Counted from the first letter of the stretch, positions 32,908 to 41,145 are shown. The stretch: DNA of 64,000 bases from Thermoanaerobaculia bacterium (GCA_017883235.1 JADGNY010000016.1:1-64000); one strand, 5' to 3'. The notes: generated from the sequence alone by a model not told the origin. Made by a program: numbers and translations.

Positions 32908-34722
32908 ATGACCGTCCTTTCGCCCGAGATCGAATCAACCTACGAAGTCCTCGACACCATGGGCGGCGGCATGGGAGCCGTGTTCAAGGTCCGTCATCGC
33001 CTATTCGGTGAGATCCGAATCATCAAGGTGATGCAGGCAGCGTTGAAGGACGATTCATCGCTGCGGGAACGCTTCTCTGCCGAGGCGAAGCGAGGAAAAC
33101 AGCTCAAACACAGAAACATCGCCGAAGTCCTGGATTTCATGATCGGCAGCGATGGCAATGCCTATCTGGTCATGGAGTACATCGGCGGGGTCAACCTTCG
33201 CGAGGCGTTCTCGCAAACGGCACAACCGCTCGATCCTCGGACGGTCATCGAGATCGGCGAACAGACACTTGCCGGTCTCGGCTACCTTCACGCCCGGAAT
33301 CTGGTCCATCGCGACATCTCACCCGAAAACCTGATGATGACCAAGGATGAAAACGGCTGTCTGCTGGTCAAATTGATCGATCTCGGGATCGCAAAATCTC
33401 TCGAGGACACCATTACGCTGACGCGAGCCGGCGACTTCATGGGAAAGCTCAGCTACGCGTCGCCGGAACAGTTCGGAGACAAGGTGGACTCGCGAAGCGA
33501 TTTCTATTCGCTGGGCATCGTTCTCTATGAGCTGTTGACGAGAGTCAAGCCGATCACCGCCGCGAATACAGGCGCATTCGTCCTGGCGCACTACCAGACG
33601 CCGCCGCGGCCGTTTTCCGAAACCGATCCCGGCAGCCGGATACCGGAAAACCTTCGCCGCGTGGTCCTGAAGGCCCTCGAGAAAAAGCCGGAAAACCGTT
33701 ATCAGTCAGCCAGCGAATTCGCGACGGCGTTACGCGTCTCGCTTCCGGCCGGCGACCGGCCGCCTGCGACGTTCTCCGACGCAGGCCTGCCGCCTCTTCC
33801 CGCTTCGCCCCCTCCTATCACCCAAACCGTAAGCCTCACGCTTCCTTCAATTCCGGCGCGACCTCTTCCTACGACTCTTCCACGAGTTGAGCCGGAGAGC
33901 GTCGCCGTTCCGTCCTCGAGCGCTCAGACCTCGGTCAACCGAAGCGCAAAGCAAGGCCCCTGGCGATTCATCGCCATCGCGGCTGCCGCCGTGCTCTTAG
34001 GGGTCCTCGGGATCGCGGCCTATGAAGGGATCAGAAACCGGCGAGATGAATCCAAACTTCGGACGCAGTACACGACGTCAACGGAGTCAAGCACCAGCGC
34101 ACCCTCCGGCGACACGATCGTCGTTCCTGCTCCCAAACCGAAACACGTCATTCCTACAGCGATAAACGAACCGCCTCCTGATCCGAATCCAATCATCGTC
34201 GAACCGCCTTCAACGACTTCGGCCAACGTGCCGACGATCACGTACCAGACATCTTCCGCGAACCCGAAACCGTCTGACGTCCACGTACCCGAACCACCGA
34301 GAACAACGACGGCTAACGCCCAGCCGGACCTGGCCGAGGGAGATCGACAACGAGCCAGAGCCCTCGCATTCAGCAATGCTCACCAATGGCAGGGCGCGGT
34401 GAATGCGTGGCAGCAATTCATCCGCGACTATTCCGGAGTCAAACCGGCGGCGGACCACGCCGCCTATTACAACCTCGGCGTCGCCTATGAATCGCTCCAG
34501 AACTGGCGCGAAGCCGCCGAAGCGTTCGAGCGGGCAACGTTCACCAGCAACGGCAGCAGTGACACGGGCAATCTCCTGCACCTTGGGCGATGCTACGGAA
34601 AACTTGGACGCTGGAATGACGCCGCCGCGGCGTATCAACGCGTCCTGAACGTCGACCCGCAGAACGAGATCGCAAAACGGAACCTGCCTCTTGCTCTGCG
34701 GCAGGCGCCGCGCGGGCAGTGA
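32908..34722 (+). CDS. Transmembrane Ser/Thr protein kinase with TPR tail
   Basis: A 604-residue kinase. The glycine loop is GGGMGAVF (19-26), the ATP Lys is Lys40, the catalytic loop is HRDISPEN (Asp136, Asn141), the metal site is DLG (Asp158 in LIDLGIA) and the activation loop ends in SPEQFG. After about residue 275 comes a Pro/Ser-rich juxtamembrane region, then one membrane helix at about 351-375 and a second Pro/Thr-rich linker. A C-terminal TPR domain (about 470-600, HAAYYNLGVAYESLQNWREA) follows, presumably periplasmic. It starts 18 bases after the cytochrome fusion gene, so the secreted proteins may be its sensors or targets (inference). No PASTA repeats are present. Confidence 0.92.
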   Translation: MTVLSPEIESTYEVLDTMGGGMGAVFKVRHRLFGEIRIIKVMQAALKDDSSLRERFSAEAKRGKQLKHRNIAEVLDFMIGSDGNAYLVMEYIGGVNLREAFSQTAQPLDPRTVIEIGEQTLAGLGYLHARNLVHRDISPENLMMTKDENGCLLVKLIDLGIAKSLEDTITLTRAGDFMGKLSYASPEQFGDKVDSRSDFYSLGIVLYELLTRVKPITAANTGAFVLAHYQTPPRPFSETDPGSRIPENLRRVVLKALEKKPENRYQSASEFATALRVSLPAGDRPPATFSDAGLPPLPASPPPITQTVSLTLPSIPARPLPTTLPRVEPESVAVPSSSAQTSVNRSAKQGPWRFIAIAAAAVLLGVLGIAAYEGIRNRRDESKLRTQYTTSTESSTSAPSGDTIVVPAPKPKHVIPTAINEPPPDPNPIIVEPPSTTSANVPTITYQTSSANPKPSDVHVPEPPRTTTANAQPDLAEGDRQRARALAFSNAHQWQGAVNAWQQFIRDYSGVKPAADHAAYYNLGVAYESLQNWREAAEAFERATFTSNGSSDTGNLLHLGRCYGKLGRWNDAAAAYQRVLNVDPQNEIAKRNLPLALRQAPRGQ

Positions 34723-34735
34723 GTCGTGGACGAGT

Positions 34736-34808
34736 GATTAGTGGATTAGTCGATCAGGATTGAGCCCACTAATCCACTAATCCACTAATCCACTAACCTA
34801 CTAATCCA
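34736..34808. repeat. Inverted and tandem ACTAATCC repeats
   Basis: A 15-bp arm GATTAGTGGATTAGT (34736-34750) pairs with ACTAATCCACTAATC (34768-34782). Further ACTAATCC copies continue to about 34808 and encode the last residues of the epimerase. The position between convergent genes suits a bidirectional hairpin terminator, but no T-run follows. Confidence 0.75.
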
Positions 34809-35671
34809 CTGACCTGCTGATCCTCGCGCCACTCATCCCACTGCTCATCGATCGATGAGGTGAAATCGCGCGACGGTTTCCAGCCGAGCTTCTGGCGCGT
34901 GGCGGTGCTCGAAACGCATTGATCGATGGCCAGGGCATCGGCGAAGGGGCCGTACTTCTGACGTGAGACTTCGACCGGGACCGTTTCGATGACGGCCCCA
35001 TTGGCGATGCCGAGCGCGCAGCCGAGAAGCGTTTCGTTCGTGTCGTCGACCGCGTGGAAGATGCCGGTGCCGCGTTGCTCGGTCACTCGGACGTAGCAGT
35101 CAGCGAGATCATGCAGGTTGACCATGGCCCAGCGATTGTTGCCGTCGCCGACCAGATAGACCGTCTGTTTCTTATCGGAGGCCTCAAACCATCCGCGGCA
35201 GAGGCTCTGCCGGCCGCCGTAAACGCATCCAGGGCGAAGGACCGCGCTTCGTCCCGTCGCCAGCGCCGCCTGCTCCTGCTCCGGGCGCCAGGCCACGATC
35301 GGGAGCGGATTCGGGGGCGTCGACTCGTCGGCGACCGCGTCGCCGGTATTGCCGCAGACCCAGACACCCGAGGTGTAGACAAAGAAGCCCGGCTGCGCGG
35401 TGAAGACATCGAGCGCGGTGCGGTTTAACGCGGCCGCGTCGGGCGTGTTGGCCTGAGCGATGTGGAGGAAGGCATCGTAGCTTCCGAAGGAGGAGGCCAG
35501 CGACGGCAGCGAGGAAAGATCGCCGGCGACGATCGAGGCGCCGCGCGCGCGCAGCTTGCCCGAATCCGTTTCCGGGCGGACCAGCGCCGTTACCTCGTGA
35601 CCGCGGTCGATCAGCGCCGGTGCCACGGCACTGCCGATGTAGCCCGTCGCACCGGTCATGAAGATGCGCAT
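34793..35671 (-). CDS. NAD-dependent epimerase/dehydratase family protein
   Basis: A 292-residue extended/atypical SDR. The NAD(P)-binding TGATGYIG is at residues 6-13, followed by LVRPETDSGKL and an AGDLSS segment binding the adenine side. The active-site region around VYTSGVWVCGNTG and RPGCVYGG differs from classical YxxxK enzymes, as in the NmrA/epimerase-like group. The substrate is unknown. Its ATG overlaps the stop of the S1 gene (TAATG), so translation is coupled to it. The final residues (SGLVG) are encoded by the ACTAATCC repeat array, so the original stop codon may have been lost. Confidence 0.88.
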   Translation of the reverse strand: MRIFMTGATGYIGSAVAPALIDRGHEVTALVRPETDSGKLRARGASIVAGDLSSLPSLASSFGSYDAFLHIAQANTPDAAALNRTALDVFTAQPGFFVYTSGVWVCGNTGDAVADESTPPNPLPIVAWRPEQEQAALATGRSAVLRPGCVYGGRQSLCRGWFEASDKKQTVYLVGDGNNRWAMVNLHDLADCYVRVTEQRGTGIFHAVDDTNETLLGCALGIANGAVIETVPVEVSRQKYGPFADALAIDQCVSSTATRQKLGWKPSRDFTSSIDEQWDEWREDQQVSGLVG

Positions 35672-37083
35672 TACTTGCGCTTCTCCATGGCCCGCTTGAA
35701 CGCCAGGGCCATCGCGCTCTCGCCCGATTCATTGTCGCCGCGCTCTTCAGCGAACTTCACATACTCGTCGCGCTCGGCTGCCGCTTTGGCCGCCTCGTGC
35801 GAGAGAGAGATGCGTTTCCGCTGCGGGTCGATGCTCATGATGCGGACGGCCAGCTTCTCCCCCGCCTCGTGGGCGCGCGACGGATCGGCGCCGGGCGCGA
35901 CGGAGATTTCGGAGTTGGGGATCAGACCGGTGAGGCCCGGCTCGATCTGCACGAAGATGCCGGGAGGGCCGCCGTGATCGACGGTTCCCTCGACCACCTT
36001 GCCGGCCGGGTAGCGCTGCGCGGCCCCTTCCCACGGATCGCGCGTGGCGATCTCACGGAGTGAAAGCGACAGGCGCTTCTTGGAGGGATCGACTTCGCGT
36101 ATCCAGCCGCTGACCTGCGTGCCGATGGCGATGTTGGGATCGCCCTGCTTCACGCCGAACGGTAGCTGCGAATAGTGTACGAGCCCGTCGATGCCCGGCT
36201 CGACCTCGACGAAGAGGCCGAAGTCGGTCGTGCGCACGATGCGCCCGCCGAACTGCGTGCCGGCGGGATAGCGGTCGGCGACGTCGCTCCAGGGGTCGGG
36301 CTCCTGATCCTTCATCGAGAGCGAGATGCGCTTGCCGTCGTTCTCGATCTTGATGACCTTGACGCGGACTTCCTGCCCGACGGTGACCACTTCCTTAGGA
36401 TCGGTGACGCGGCGGCGGCTCATCTCCGAGACGTGGAGCAAGCCGTCGATTCCGCCGAGGTCGACGAAGGCTCCGAAGGGGGTGATGGTCTTGATGGTGC
36501 CGGTCAGCTCGGCGCCCGGCACGATGTTGCGCCGGGTCTCCTCGGCGCGCGACTGGTTGACTTCCTTCAGCAGCGCGGCGCGCGAGACGACGATGCGCCG
36601 GCCGTCGTCGGAGAGCTCCGTGATCCGGAACTCGTACGCCTGGCCGATGAACTGATCGGGATTGTCGATCTTGCCGAGAGAGATCTGGGAAAGAGGACAG
36701 AACGCGCGGAGACCGCCGACGTTCACGTCGAAGCCGCCCTTGTTCCGGGCCGCTACCTTCCCCTCGACCGGCAGCCGGTTCTCGTACATCTGCCGGAGCA
36801 GATCGAGCGAGGCCTTGCCTTTGGCCAGCTTGCGCGAGATGCGGATCTCGGGCGAGGTCTTGACCACCGTCCCTTCCACCGTATCGCCGACGTCGAGGCC
36901 GTCCAGCTCATTGGCCGCCATGACTGCTTCCGACGGACCGCCGTAGGAGACGAAGGCGTCGTCCCCGGAGATCGATACGATCTGTCCTTTGAGCAACTCG
37001 CCCTGCTCGGGGGTCTTGAAATTCAGGCTCGCTTCGAACGCCTCGGCAAACGTTGCTTCGGCGGCTTCTCTACTCTGGGTCAT
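35671..37083 (-). CDS. rpsA: S1 RNA-binding protein (ribosomal protein S1-like)
   Basis: A 470-residue protein with five S1 OB-folds at about residues 27-95, 113-180, 195-266, 282-352 and 370-440. Each has the G-x-V-x-x-I/V and F-G-A/L-F-V-D/E pattern (for example ITPFGAFVDLGGIDGLLHVS and TDFGLFVEVEPGIDGLVHYS). It ends in a charged alpha-helical tail. S1 helps the 30S subunit load structured mRNAs. The first repeat is less conserved, as is usual for the ribosome-docking repeat. ATG 37083 is the only start near the N-terminal helix. Whether it is the primary S1 or a paralogue cannot be told here. Confidence 0.88.
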   Translation of the reverse strand: MTQSREAAEATFAEAFEASLNFKTPEQGELLKGQIVSISGDDAFVSYGGPSEAVMAANELDGLDVGDTVEGTVVKTSPEIRISRKLAKGKASLDLLRQMYENRLPVEGKVAARNKGGFDVNVGGLRAFCPLSQISLGKIDNPDQFIGQAYEFRITELSDDGRRIVVSRAALLKEVNQSRAEETRRNIVPGAELTGTIKTITPFGAFVDLGGIDGLLHVSEMSRRRVTDPKEVVTVGQEVRVKVIKIENDGKRISLSMKDQEPDPWSDVADRYPAGTQFGGRIVRTTDFGLFVEVEPGIDGLVHYSQLPFGVKQGDPNIAIGTQVSGWIREVDPSKKRLSLSLREIATRDPWEGAAQRYPAGKVVEGTVDHGGPPGIFVQIEPGLTGLIPNSEISVAPGADPSRAHEAGEKLAVRIMSIDPQRKRISLSHEAAKAAAERDEYVKFAEERGDNESGESAMALAFKRAMEKRK

Positions 37084-37186
37084 GGATCGTAAAGCCTTTC
37101 AGTGGGATGGATCTCAGGACGCCGAGATCGGTTGGGCAGCGTATCTTACTCGAAAGTCGATTCGCTGGCGACGGGGGATCAAAGGC

Positions 37187-37265
37187 AGAAACCAGAAACG
37201 AGAAACCAAAAACCAGAAGAGGCCGCTCGCCATCTTCTGGTTTCTGGTTTCTGGTTTCTGGTTTC
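37187..37265. repeat. Inverted array of AGAAACC / GGTTTCT
   Basis: Left arm (37187-37220) has repeated AGAAACC units and the right arm (37233-37265) has four TCTGGTTTC-like units in reverse orientation; together they form a long hairpin with a 12-bp loop. It is intergenic, upstream of the S1 gene. Confidence 0.8.
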
Positions 37266-37318
37266 GATCTCGCAACCAACCCCGTCCGCACGACCACCAA
37301 AAATATTTTCGCGACCCC

Positions 37319-37347
37319 TTGAAAGCCGCAAGAGGCGGACGTAGATT
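37319..37347 (+). promoter_or_regulatory. Candidate promoter for a short transcript
   Basis: TTGAAA at 37319-37324, 17 bp, TAGATT at 37342-37347. Spacing is optimal and each hexamer is 4-5 of 6. Transcription would start near 37354 and meet the strong terminator at 37548-37583. Confidence 0.45.
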
Positions 37348-37353
37348 GATGAT

Positions 37354-37583
37354 CCCTGACGCGCCGGATGCTTCATCGCAGATGTCAACGGCGAGTCGGG
37401 TGGTTCCGGAACGCGATGGGTGCCGGGACTGCCACGCGGATGTTTCTTTGCAGCTGTTAACGCGTGGCGAACGGTTGCGACGGGCAAAGGACGTCGGAGC
37501 CAAGTCGGTTCGGATGCCCCCTGGTGGCTGTTAACGGATCGAGAACGGGCTCGCGAGATCAGGGATCGCGAGCCTTTTGTTTT
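37354..37583 (+). ncRNA. Candidate 230-nt terminated transcript (sRNA or small mRNA)
   Basis: The segment is bounded by a promoter-like pair (37319-37347) and a rho-independent terminator. It contains an open frame from ATG 37382 to 37534 (50 residues, with CRDCHADV and a final PPGGC) that lacks a convincing SD. The motif CTGTTAACG occurs twice (about 37457 and 37528). It does not match 6S, tmRNA, SRP or RNase P RNA as far as I can tell by eye. It could be a small RNA or a small Cys-containing protein gene; the evidence is only the promoter-terminator pair. Confidence 0.35.
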
Positions 37584-37890
37584 GCCCGCCGTCCTGCTCG
37601 CCTGCGCTGAGCCGGACGACCTTCCGCCAGATCGCCTCGCCAACCGGCGTCCAGCTCATCCGCCGTGCGATCTCCTCCAGCGAAATCGGCGAGACATGCA
37701 TCGACGACAGCCCTGCCACGTCGACGATCTTCGATGCTCCCTGGATCTCGAGCATGAGAGGACGCCTGTCCCGGTCGACGTGCAACGTCACCCCCGTCGC
37801 GAGCGGCTCGCTGTCCCCGCACTCGAACGACTCCGCGAGATCGAGCGAGAGGGAGTCGGTGTGGCGGTCGAAGAAATACTTCACACACAT
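37531..37890 (-). CDS. DUF2283-like protein
   Basis: A 119-residue protein. It opens with VKYFFDRHTDSLSLDLAES, the D-x-x-x-D/S-x-L-x-L pattern of DUF2283 (small beta proteins of unknown role), followed by a beta strand LHVDRDRRPLMLEIQGAS. The second half (LEEIARRMSWTPVGEAIWR) is helical and not part of the standard family. The 3' end overlaps the terminator of the convergent transcript, so the last 15 or so residues may be a read-through extension. Function is unknown. It is divergent from the phosphatase gene at 37942. Confidence 0.65.
   Translation of the reverse strand: MCVKYFFDRHTDSLSLDLAESFECGDSEPLATGVTLHVDRDRRPLMLEIQGASKIVDVAGLSSMHVSPISLEEIARRMSWTPVGEAIWRKVVRLSAGEQDGGQNKRLAIPDLASPFSIR
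37548..37583 (+). terminator. Rho-independent terminator
   Basis: A perfect 9-bp stem GGCTCGCGA/TCGCGAGCC (37548-37556, 37566-37574) with a 9-base loop is followed by TTTTGTTTT. It is oriented for the plus strand. No established plus-strand gene ends here, which is why the short transcript candidate upstream is proposed. Confidence 0.85.
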
Positions 37891-37941
37891 TTAGAGGAAC
37901 ACGCGGCCGGCGATTCCCCTCTGCTACGATGCGCGGCACCG

Positions 37942-38610
37942 ATGACTACGCGCGTCTATCTCGTCCGTCATGGCGCGACGGAGCTGACCGCCGAGGACCG
38001 GTTTGCCGGTGCCATCGACGTACTCCTTTCGGACGAGGGGCGGGAGCAGGCCCGGCTGCTAGGCAAGCGTCTCGAAGCGGATCCGATCAGCGTCGCCTTC
38101 GCCAGCCCGATGACGCGAACCATGGACACGGCCCGGCTGATCGCCGCCCCGCACGGCATCGAGGTGACCGCGGTCGACGGCCTTCGCGAGATCGCGCATG
38201 GACGGTGGGAACGGAAGACGCGCGCCGAGGTAGAGCAGGAGTTCCCCGCCGAATACGCCCGCTATGAGACCGACCCCTTCTCGTTCGCGCCGACCGGCGG
38301 CGAGAGCGGGCTGCAGGTTACGGCGCGGGCGCTGCCGGCGCTGCTGAAGATCGTCGAAGAACACGCCGATCAGCGGATTCTCGTCGTCTCGCACAAAGCG
38401 ACCATCCGCCTGCTTCTCAGCTCTCTCATCGGATTCGATCCCCGGAAATACCGCGACCGCCTCGACCAGAGTCCCTGCGCCCTCAACATCCTCGACTTCA
38501 AAGACGTCACCTATCCGCGCCTGACGTTGTTCAACGATACGTCCCACTACTGCGGCGACGTACCCGCAGTGCCGAAGAACAGGCTGTCGAAGGTGTGGAA
38601 CGAGAAGTAA
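37942..38610 (+). CDS. Histidine phosphatase (phosphoglycerate mutase-like)
   Basis: A 222-residue member of histidine phosphatase branch 1. LVRHGAT carries the phospho-acceptor His10; the second Arg is in FASPMTRTMDTA, the acid is in LREIAHGRWE, and the second His is in VVSHKAT. Members dephosphorylate sugar phosphates, cofactor intermediates or phosphohistidine (SixA). The C-terminal part (DRLDQSPCALNILDF) is like PhoE/CobC-type enzymes. It ends two bases before the response regulator start and shares its mRNA, hinting at a signalling role; that is an inference from position. Confidence 0.9.
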   Translation: MTTRVYLVRHGATELTAEDRFAGAIDVLLSDEGREQARLLGKRLEADPISVAFASPMTRTMDTARLIAAPHGIEVTAVDGLREIAHGRWERKTRAEVEQEFPAEYARYETDPFSFAPTGGESGLQVTARALPALLKIVEEHADQRILVVSHKATIRLLLSSLIGFDPRKYRDRLDQSPCALNILDFKDVTYPRLTLFNDTSHYCGDVPAVPKNRLSKVWNEK

Positions 38611-38612
38611 CC

Positions 38613-39290
38613 ATGCGAATCCTCGTCGTCGAAGACGATCCGGACATGTCACGCTTCATCGAGCGCGGGCTGCGGGAGCAATCGTACGCGGTCGACGCGG
38701 TCGCAACGGGCGATGCGGCCATCGAGGCGGCTGTGACGGCGGCGTATGACGTCATCATCCTCGACGCCATGATTCCGCCGCCGGACGGCTTCGAGGTCTG
38801 CCGGCAATTGCGCGCGCAGGGGATCGGCGCCACGATCCTGATGCTCACCGCCCGCGACTCGGTGGCCGACCGCGTCGAAGGACTCGACTCCGGCGCCGAT
38901 GACTATCTCGTCAAGCCGTTCGAGTTCGCGGAGTTGCTGGCCCGCCTGCGCGCGCTCCTGCGACGGAGCGGCGTGCGGCAGTATCCGGTCGTCGAGGTCG
39001 GCGACCTTTGCCTCGATACGCGATCGCATCGCGTTACGCGCGGCGGCGGCGAGTTGCCCTTGACCACCAAGGAGTACGCGCTGCTCGAGTATCTCTCGGT
39101 AAACGCCGGCCGGGTCATGGGCCGCGAAGAGATCGCCGAGCACGTCTGGAACGACGATTTCGACCCCTTCTCGAACCTGATCGAGGTCTACATCGGCCGC
39201 CTGCGCCGCATCGTCGACCGCGACCGCAAGGTCAAGCTGATTCACACGATACGGGGGTCGGGGTACATATTGGAGGCGAGGGAGGGGTAG
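38613..39290 (+). CDS. OmpR/PhoB-family response regulator
   Basis: A 225-residue two-component regulator. The receiver has the acidic pair in VVEDDPD, phospho-acceptor Asp51 (IILDAMIP), the switch Thr in LMLTARD and Lys in LVKPFEF. The C-terminal winged helix (about 128-225) has TKEYALLEYLSVNAGRVMG and the wing VKLIHTIRGSGYIL. It would bind direct repeats in target promoters. No histidine kinase gene is adjacent in either direction, so it is an orphan here. ATG 38613 begins the receiver beta-1 strand directly, two bases after the phosphatase stop. Confidence 0.93.
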   Translation: MRILVVEDDPDMSRFIERGLREQSYAVDAVATGDAAIEAAVTAAYDVIILDAMIPPPDGFEVCRQLRAQGIGATILMLTARDSVADRVEGLDSGADDYLVKPFEFAELLARLRALLRRSGVRQYPVVEVGDLCLDTRSHRVTRGGGELPLTTKEYALLEYLSVNAGRVMGREEIAEHVWNDDFDPFSNLIEVYIGRLRRIVDRDRKVKLIHTIRGSGYILEAREG

Positions 39291-39339
39291 TTCGTAGGTT
39301 TCCGTTTGCATGGTGCTTGGTTGGGCGGTCTCGAGGTTG

Positions 39340-39412
39340 CGGAGTCTCGCGGTTCTCGAGGTACGTACACCTCGCAACCTCGCAACCACGCGACCTCGCA
39401 ACCTCGTAGTTC
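39340..39412. repeat. Inverted/tandem CCTCGCAACC repeats
   Basis: Copies of GAGGTTGCG and TCGAGGT face copies of CCTCGCAACC. The right side reads CTCGCAACCTCGCAACCACG with two more near-copies. It forms a hairpin between the response regulator and the PAP2 gene, of the same class as the arrays at 1678, 34736 and 37187. Confidence 0.6.
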
Positions 39413-39448
39413 ATCAGCCTTTCATGCGGACGGCGGATACTCTCCCTC

Positions 39449-40246
39449 ATGAAACGTCTGGCGATCCTTCTCTTCGTCCTCGCTCTCCCGGCGTACGGCG
39501 CTGACGATTGTCCCGCCGTCAGCGCGGTGAAGCACGAGGTCGTCCGCGATGTGGAGGACGCCAAGAGCCTGGCCACGGCTCCGCTGCGATGGGATCGGAA
39601 GACGTGGGCGCGCTTCGCCGAAGGGACGGCGGTCGTCGTCGTGCTCTACGCGACCGACCGGCAGACGTCCGACCGCGTGCAACAGAACCGGACGTCGTCG
39701 ACCGATCAATTCGCAAAGACGCTCACGCCCTTCGGAGGCCAGCGCGCGCTGGACCTGTCGGTGTTGATGATCGCCGCCGGCGCCGGCATGCGCGACACGA
39801 ACCTTCGCGATGCCGGACGCGACTCACTGGAGTCGGAGCTGTGGGCGGCCGGCATCGTCACGCCGCTTCTCAAGCGCGCCTTCGGCCGGGCCCGGCCGAG
39901 CCAGAACGAAGGGAGCCAATCCTTCCATCCGCTGAACGGGCACTTCCAGAGCTTCCCGTCCGGGCACGCCACGAACGCCTTCGCCTTTGCCACGGCCATC
40001 GCCGGCCACTACGACGGATGGGTGGTGCCGACGATCGTCTACACGCTCGCCAGTGGAGTGGCGGCCTCGCGCGTCAACGATCACGTGCACTTCCCCTCCG
40101 ACGTCGTCGCCGGCGCGCTCATCGGCCACGCGGTGGCGAAAGGGATCCTGGCCCGTCACACCGGCCGTAAGGTGGCCTGGCAGGCCATGCCGCTCATCGA
40201 TCGCAAGACGGTCGGGATGATGATCGCGGTAGGCCCGGCGCGGTAG
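39449..40246 (+). CDS. PAP2 family phosphatase, exported
   Basis: A 265-residue protein with a signal peptide (MKRLAILLFVLALPAYGADD). The three phosphatase motifs are KRAFGRARP, FPSGHATN and SRVNDHVHFPSD, all with their catalytic His/Arg. It removes phosphate from lipid phosphates such as undecaprenyl diphosphate or phosphatidate at the periplasmic side of the membrane. Hydrophobic helices flank the motifs (for example TAVVVVLYATDR, MIAAGAGM). It is monocistronic, followed by 476 bases of repeat-rich non-coding DNA. Confidence 0.9.
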   Translation: MKRLAILLFVLALPAYGADDCPAVSAVKHEVVRDVEDAKSLATAPLRWDRKTWARFAEGTAVVVVLYATDRQTSDRVQQNRTSSTDQFAKTLTPFGGQRALDLSVLMIAAGAGMRDTNLRDAGRDSLESELWAAGIVTPLLKRAFGRARPSQNEGSQSFHPLNGHFQSFPSGHATNAFAFATAIAGHYDGWVVPTIVYTLASGVAASRVNDHVHFPSDVVAGALIGHAVAKGILARHTGRKVAWQAMPLIDRKTVGMMIAVGPAR

Positions 40247-40258
40247 CGTCGTCCGTAC

Positions 40259-40640
40259 GGAGCGCTGGCGTCTCGCCGGCTGGCCCGGGGGCGTCTCGCC
40301 CCCGATCTGCTGGAGATTGGACGTTACGACGCCGCGATAGCGGCTCAAGAAGGTAGACAGGGGTGCGAGCGCTTTTTGCGAGCACCCCTGGTCTGCGTTG
40401 TCTCTTGAAATCGTGCCGCGTCAGCGGCACTGGATGGAGTCCCCGATTACTCAAGTGCCGCTGACGCGGCACCAAACCATGACATCTCTTTACCAGGGGT
40501 GCTCGCAAAAAACGCTCGCACCCCTGTCTACCGTCTGGTTGCCGCTAACGCGGCAAGGCCCGGGGGCGTCTCGCCCCCGGTCTGGCAAGACACCATACAT
40601 TCGCTGGTAACCTCCGCAGCGGCGAGACGCCAGAGCTCCG
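40259..40640. repeat. Family A palindrome split by a nested insertion
   Basis: The left end of the family A element (from 40259, GGAGCGCTGGCGTCTCGCCG) runs to about 40303. The right part (40558-40640, ending GGCGAGACGCCAGAGCTCC) completes it. The stretch GGCCCGGGGGCGTCTCGCCC appears on both sides of the insert (about 40281 and 40558), as expected for a duplication caused by insertion of the 250-bp middle part. The remaining bases to 40722 hold no gene. Confidence 0.75.
40352..40532. repeat. 181-bp nested inverted repeat (BIME-like)
   Basis: The 41-bp ends at 40352-40392 and 40492-40532 are reverse complements with a single mismatch, and each end is itself a hairpin (CAGGGGTGC ... GCACCCCTG). 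Inside, 18-bp blocks at 40413-40430 and 40455-40472 (GTGCCGCGTCAGCGGCAC) are also exact reverse complements. The whole element is thus a palindrome within a palindrome. Confidence 0.9.
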
Positions 40641-40722
40641 GACCGACAGCGCTACCGCAAAAAAAACGCAGACCGGGCTCCCGCCCGGCCTGCGTCAAGT
40701 ACGAACCGCGTTCGAAGACAGA

Positions 40723-41145
40723 TTAGTGGCGGTGACCGCCACGGAACCCGCCACGGAACCCGCCGCCAAAGAATCCAAACGAGATGCTCGGGCGGTACCA
40801 GAACGGATCGTAGTAGTAGTACGGATCGTAGTAGTACGGCGCCACGACGACGCGCGACGAGGAGTAGCCGCGGTCGCGGTAGTCGCGGCGTGACGCCGAC
40901 GCGTCCACAACGGCCTTGATCACTTCCTTCGGCACGTTGGCGTCGGTCATGGCGATGATGTCATCGCCGGTGACGACGATGCGCGCATCGGTCTTGTCGA
41001 TGTAATCAACCATCGTCTCGACAGGTACTCCGGCCTTGGTCATCCGGATCACCTCATCGACGGCGTTTCTCTGCACGGCAAAGAGCGGCGCGGCGACGAG
41101 GACGAGAAACAACGCGGCGACTGCATGAATGATTGATCGTTTCAT
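40723..41145 (-). CDS. Secreted protein with helical modules and Tyr/Gly-rich tail
   Basis: A 140-residue protein. It has a signal peptide (MKRSIIHAVAALFLVLVAAP), then two helical units, VDEVIRMTKAGVPVETMVDY and DDIIAMTDANVPKEVIKAVV, resembling the module at the C-termini of the genes at 30499 and 31516. An Arg/Ser spacer leads to a Tyr-rich stretch (PYYYDPYYYYDPFWYRP) and a Gly/Phe/Arg tail with His at the end (GGGFRGGFRGGHRH). The GGGAGGG SD precedes ATG 41145. The function is unknown; the sticky aromatic/Gly tail suggests surface association. Confidence 0.75.
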   Translation of the reverse strand: MKRSIIHAVAALFLVLVAAPLFAVQRNAVDEVIRMTKAGVPVETMVDYIDKTDARIVVTGDDIIAMTDANVPKEVIKAVVDASASRRDYRDRGYSSSRVVVAPYYYDPYYYYDPFWYRPSISFGFFGGGFRGGFRGGHRH

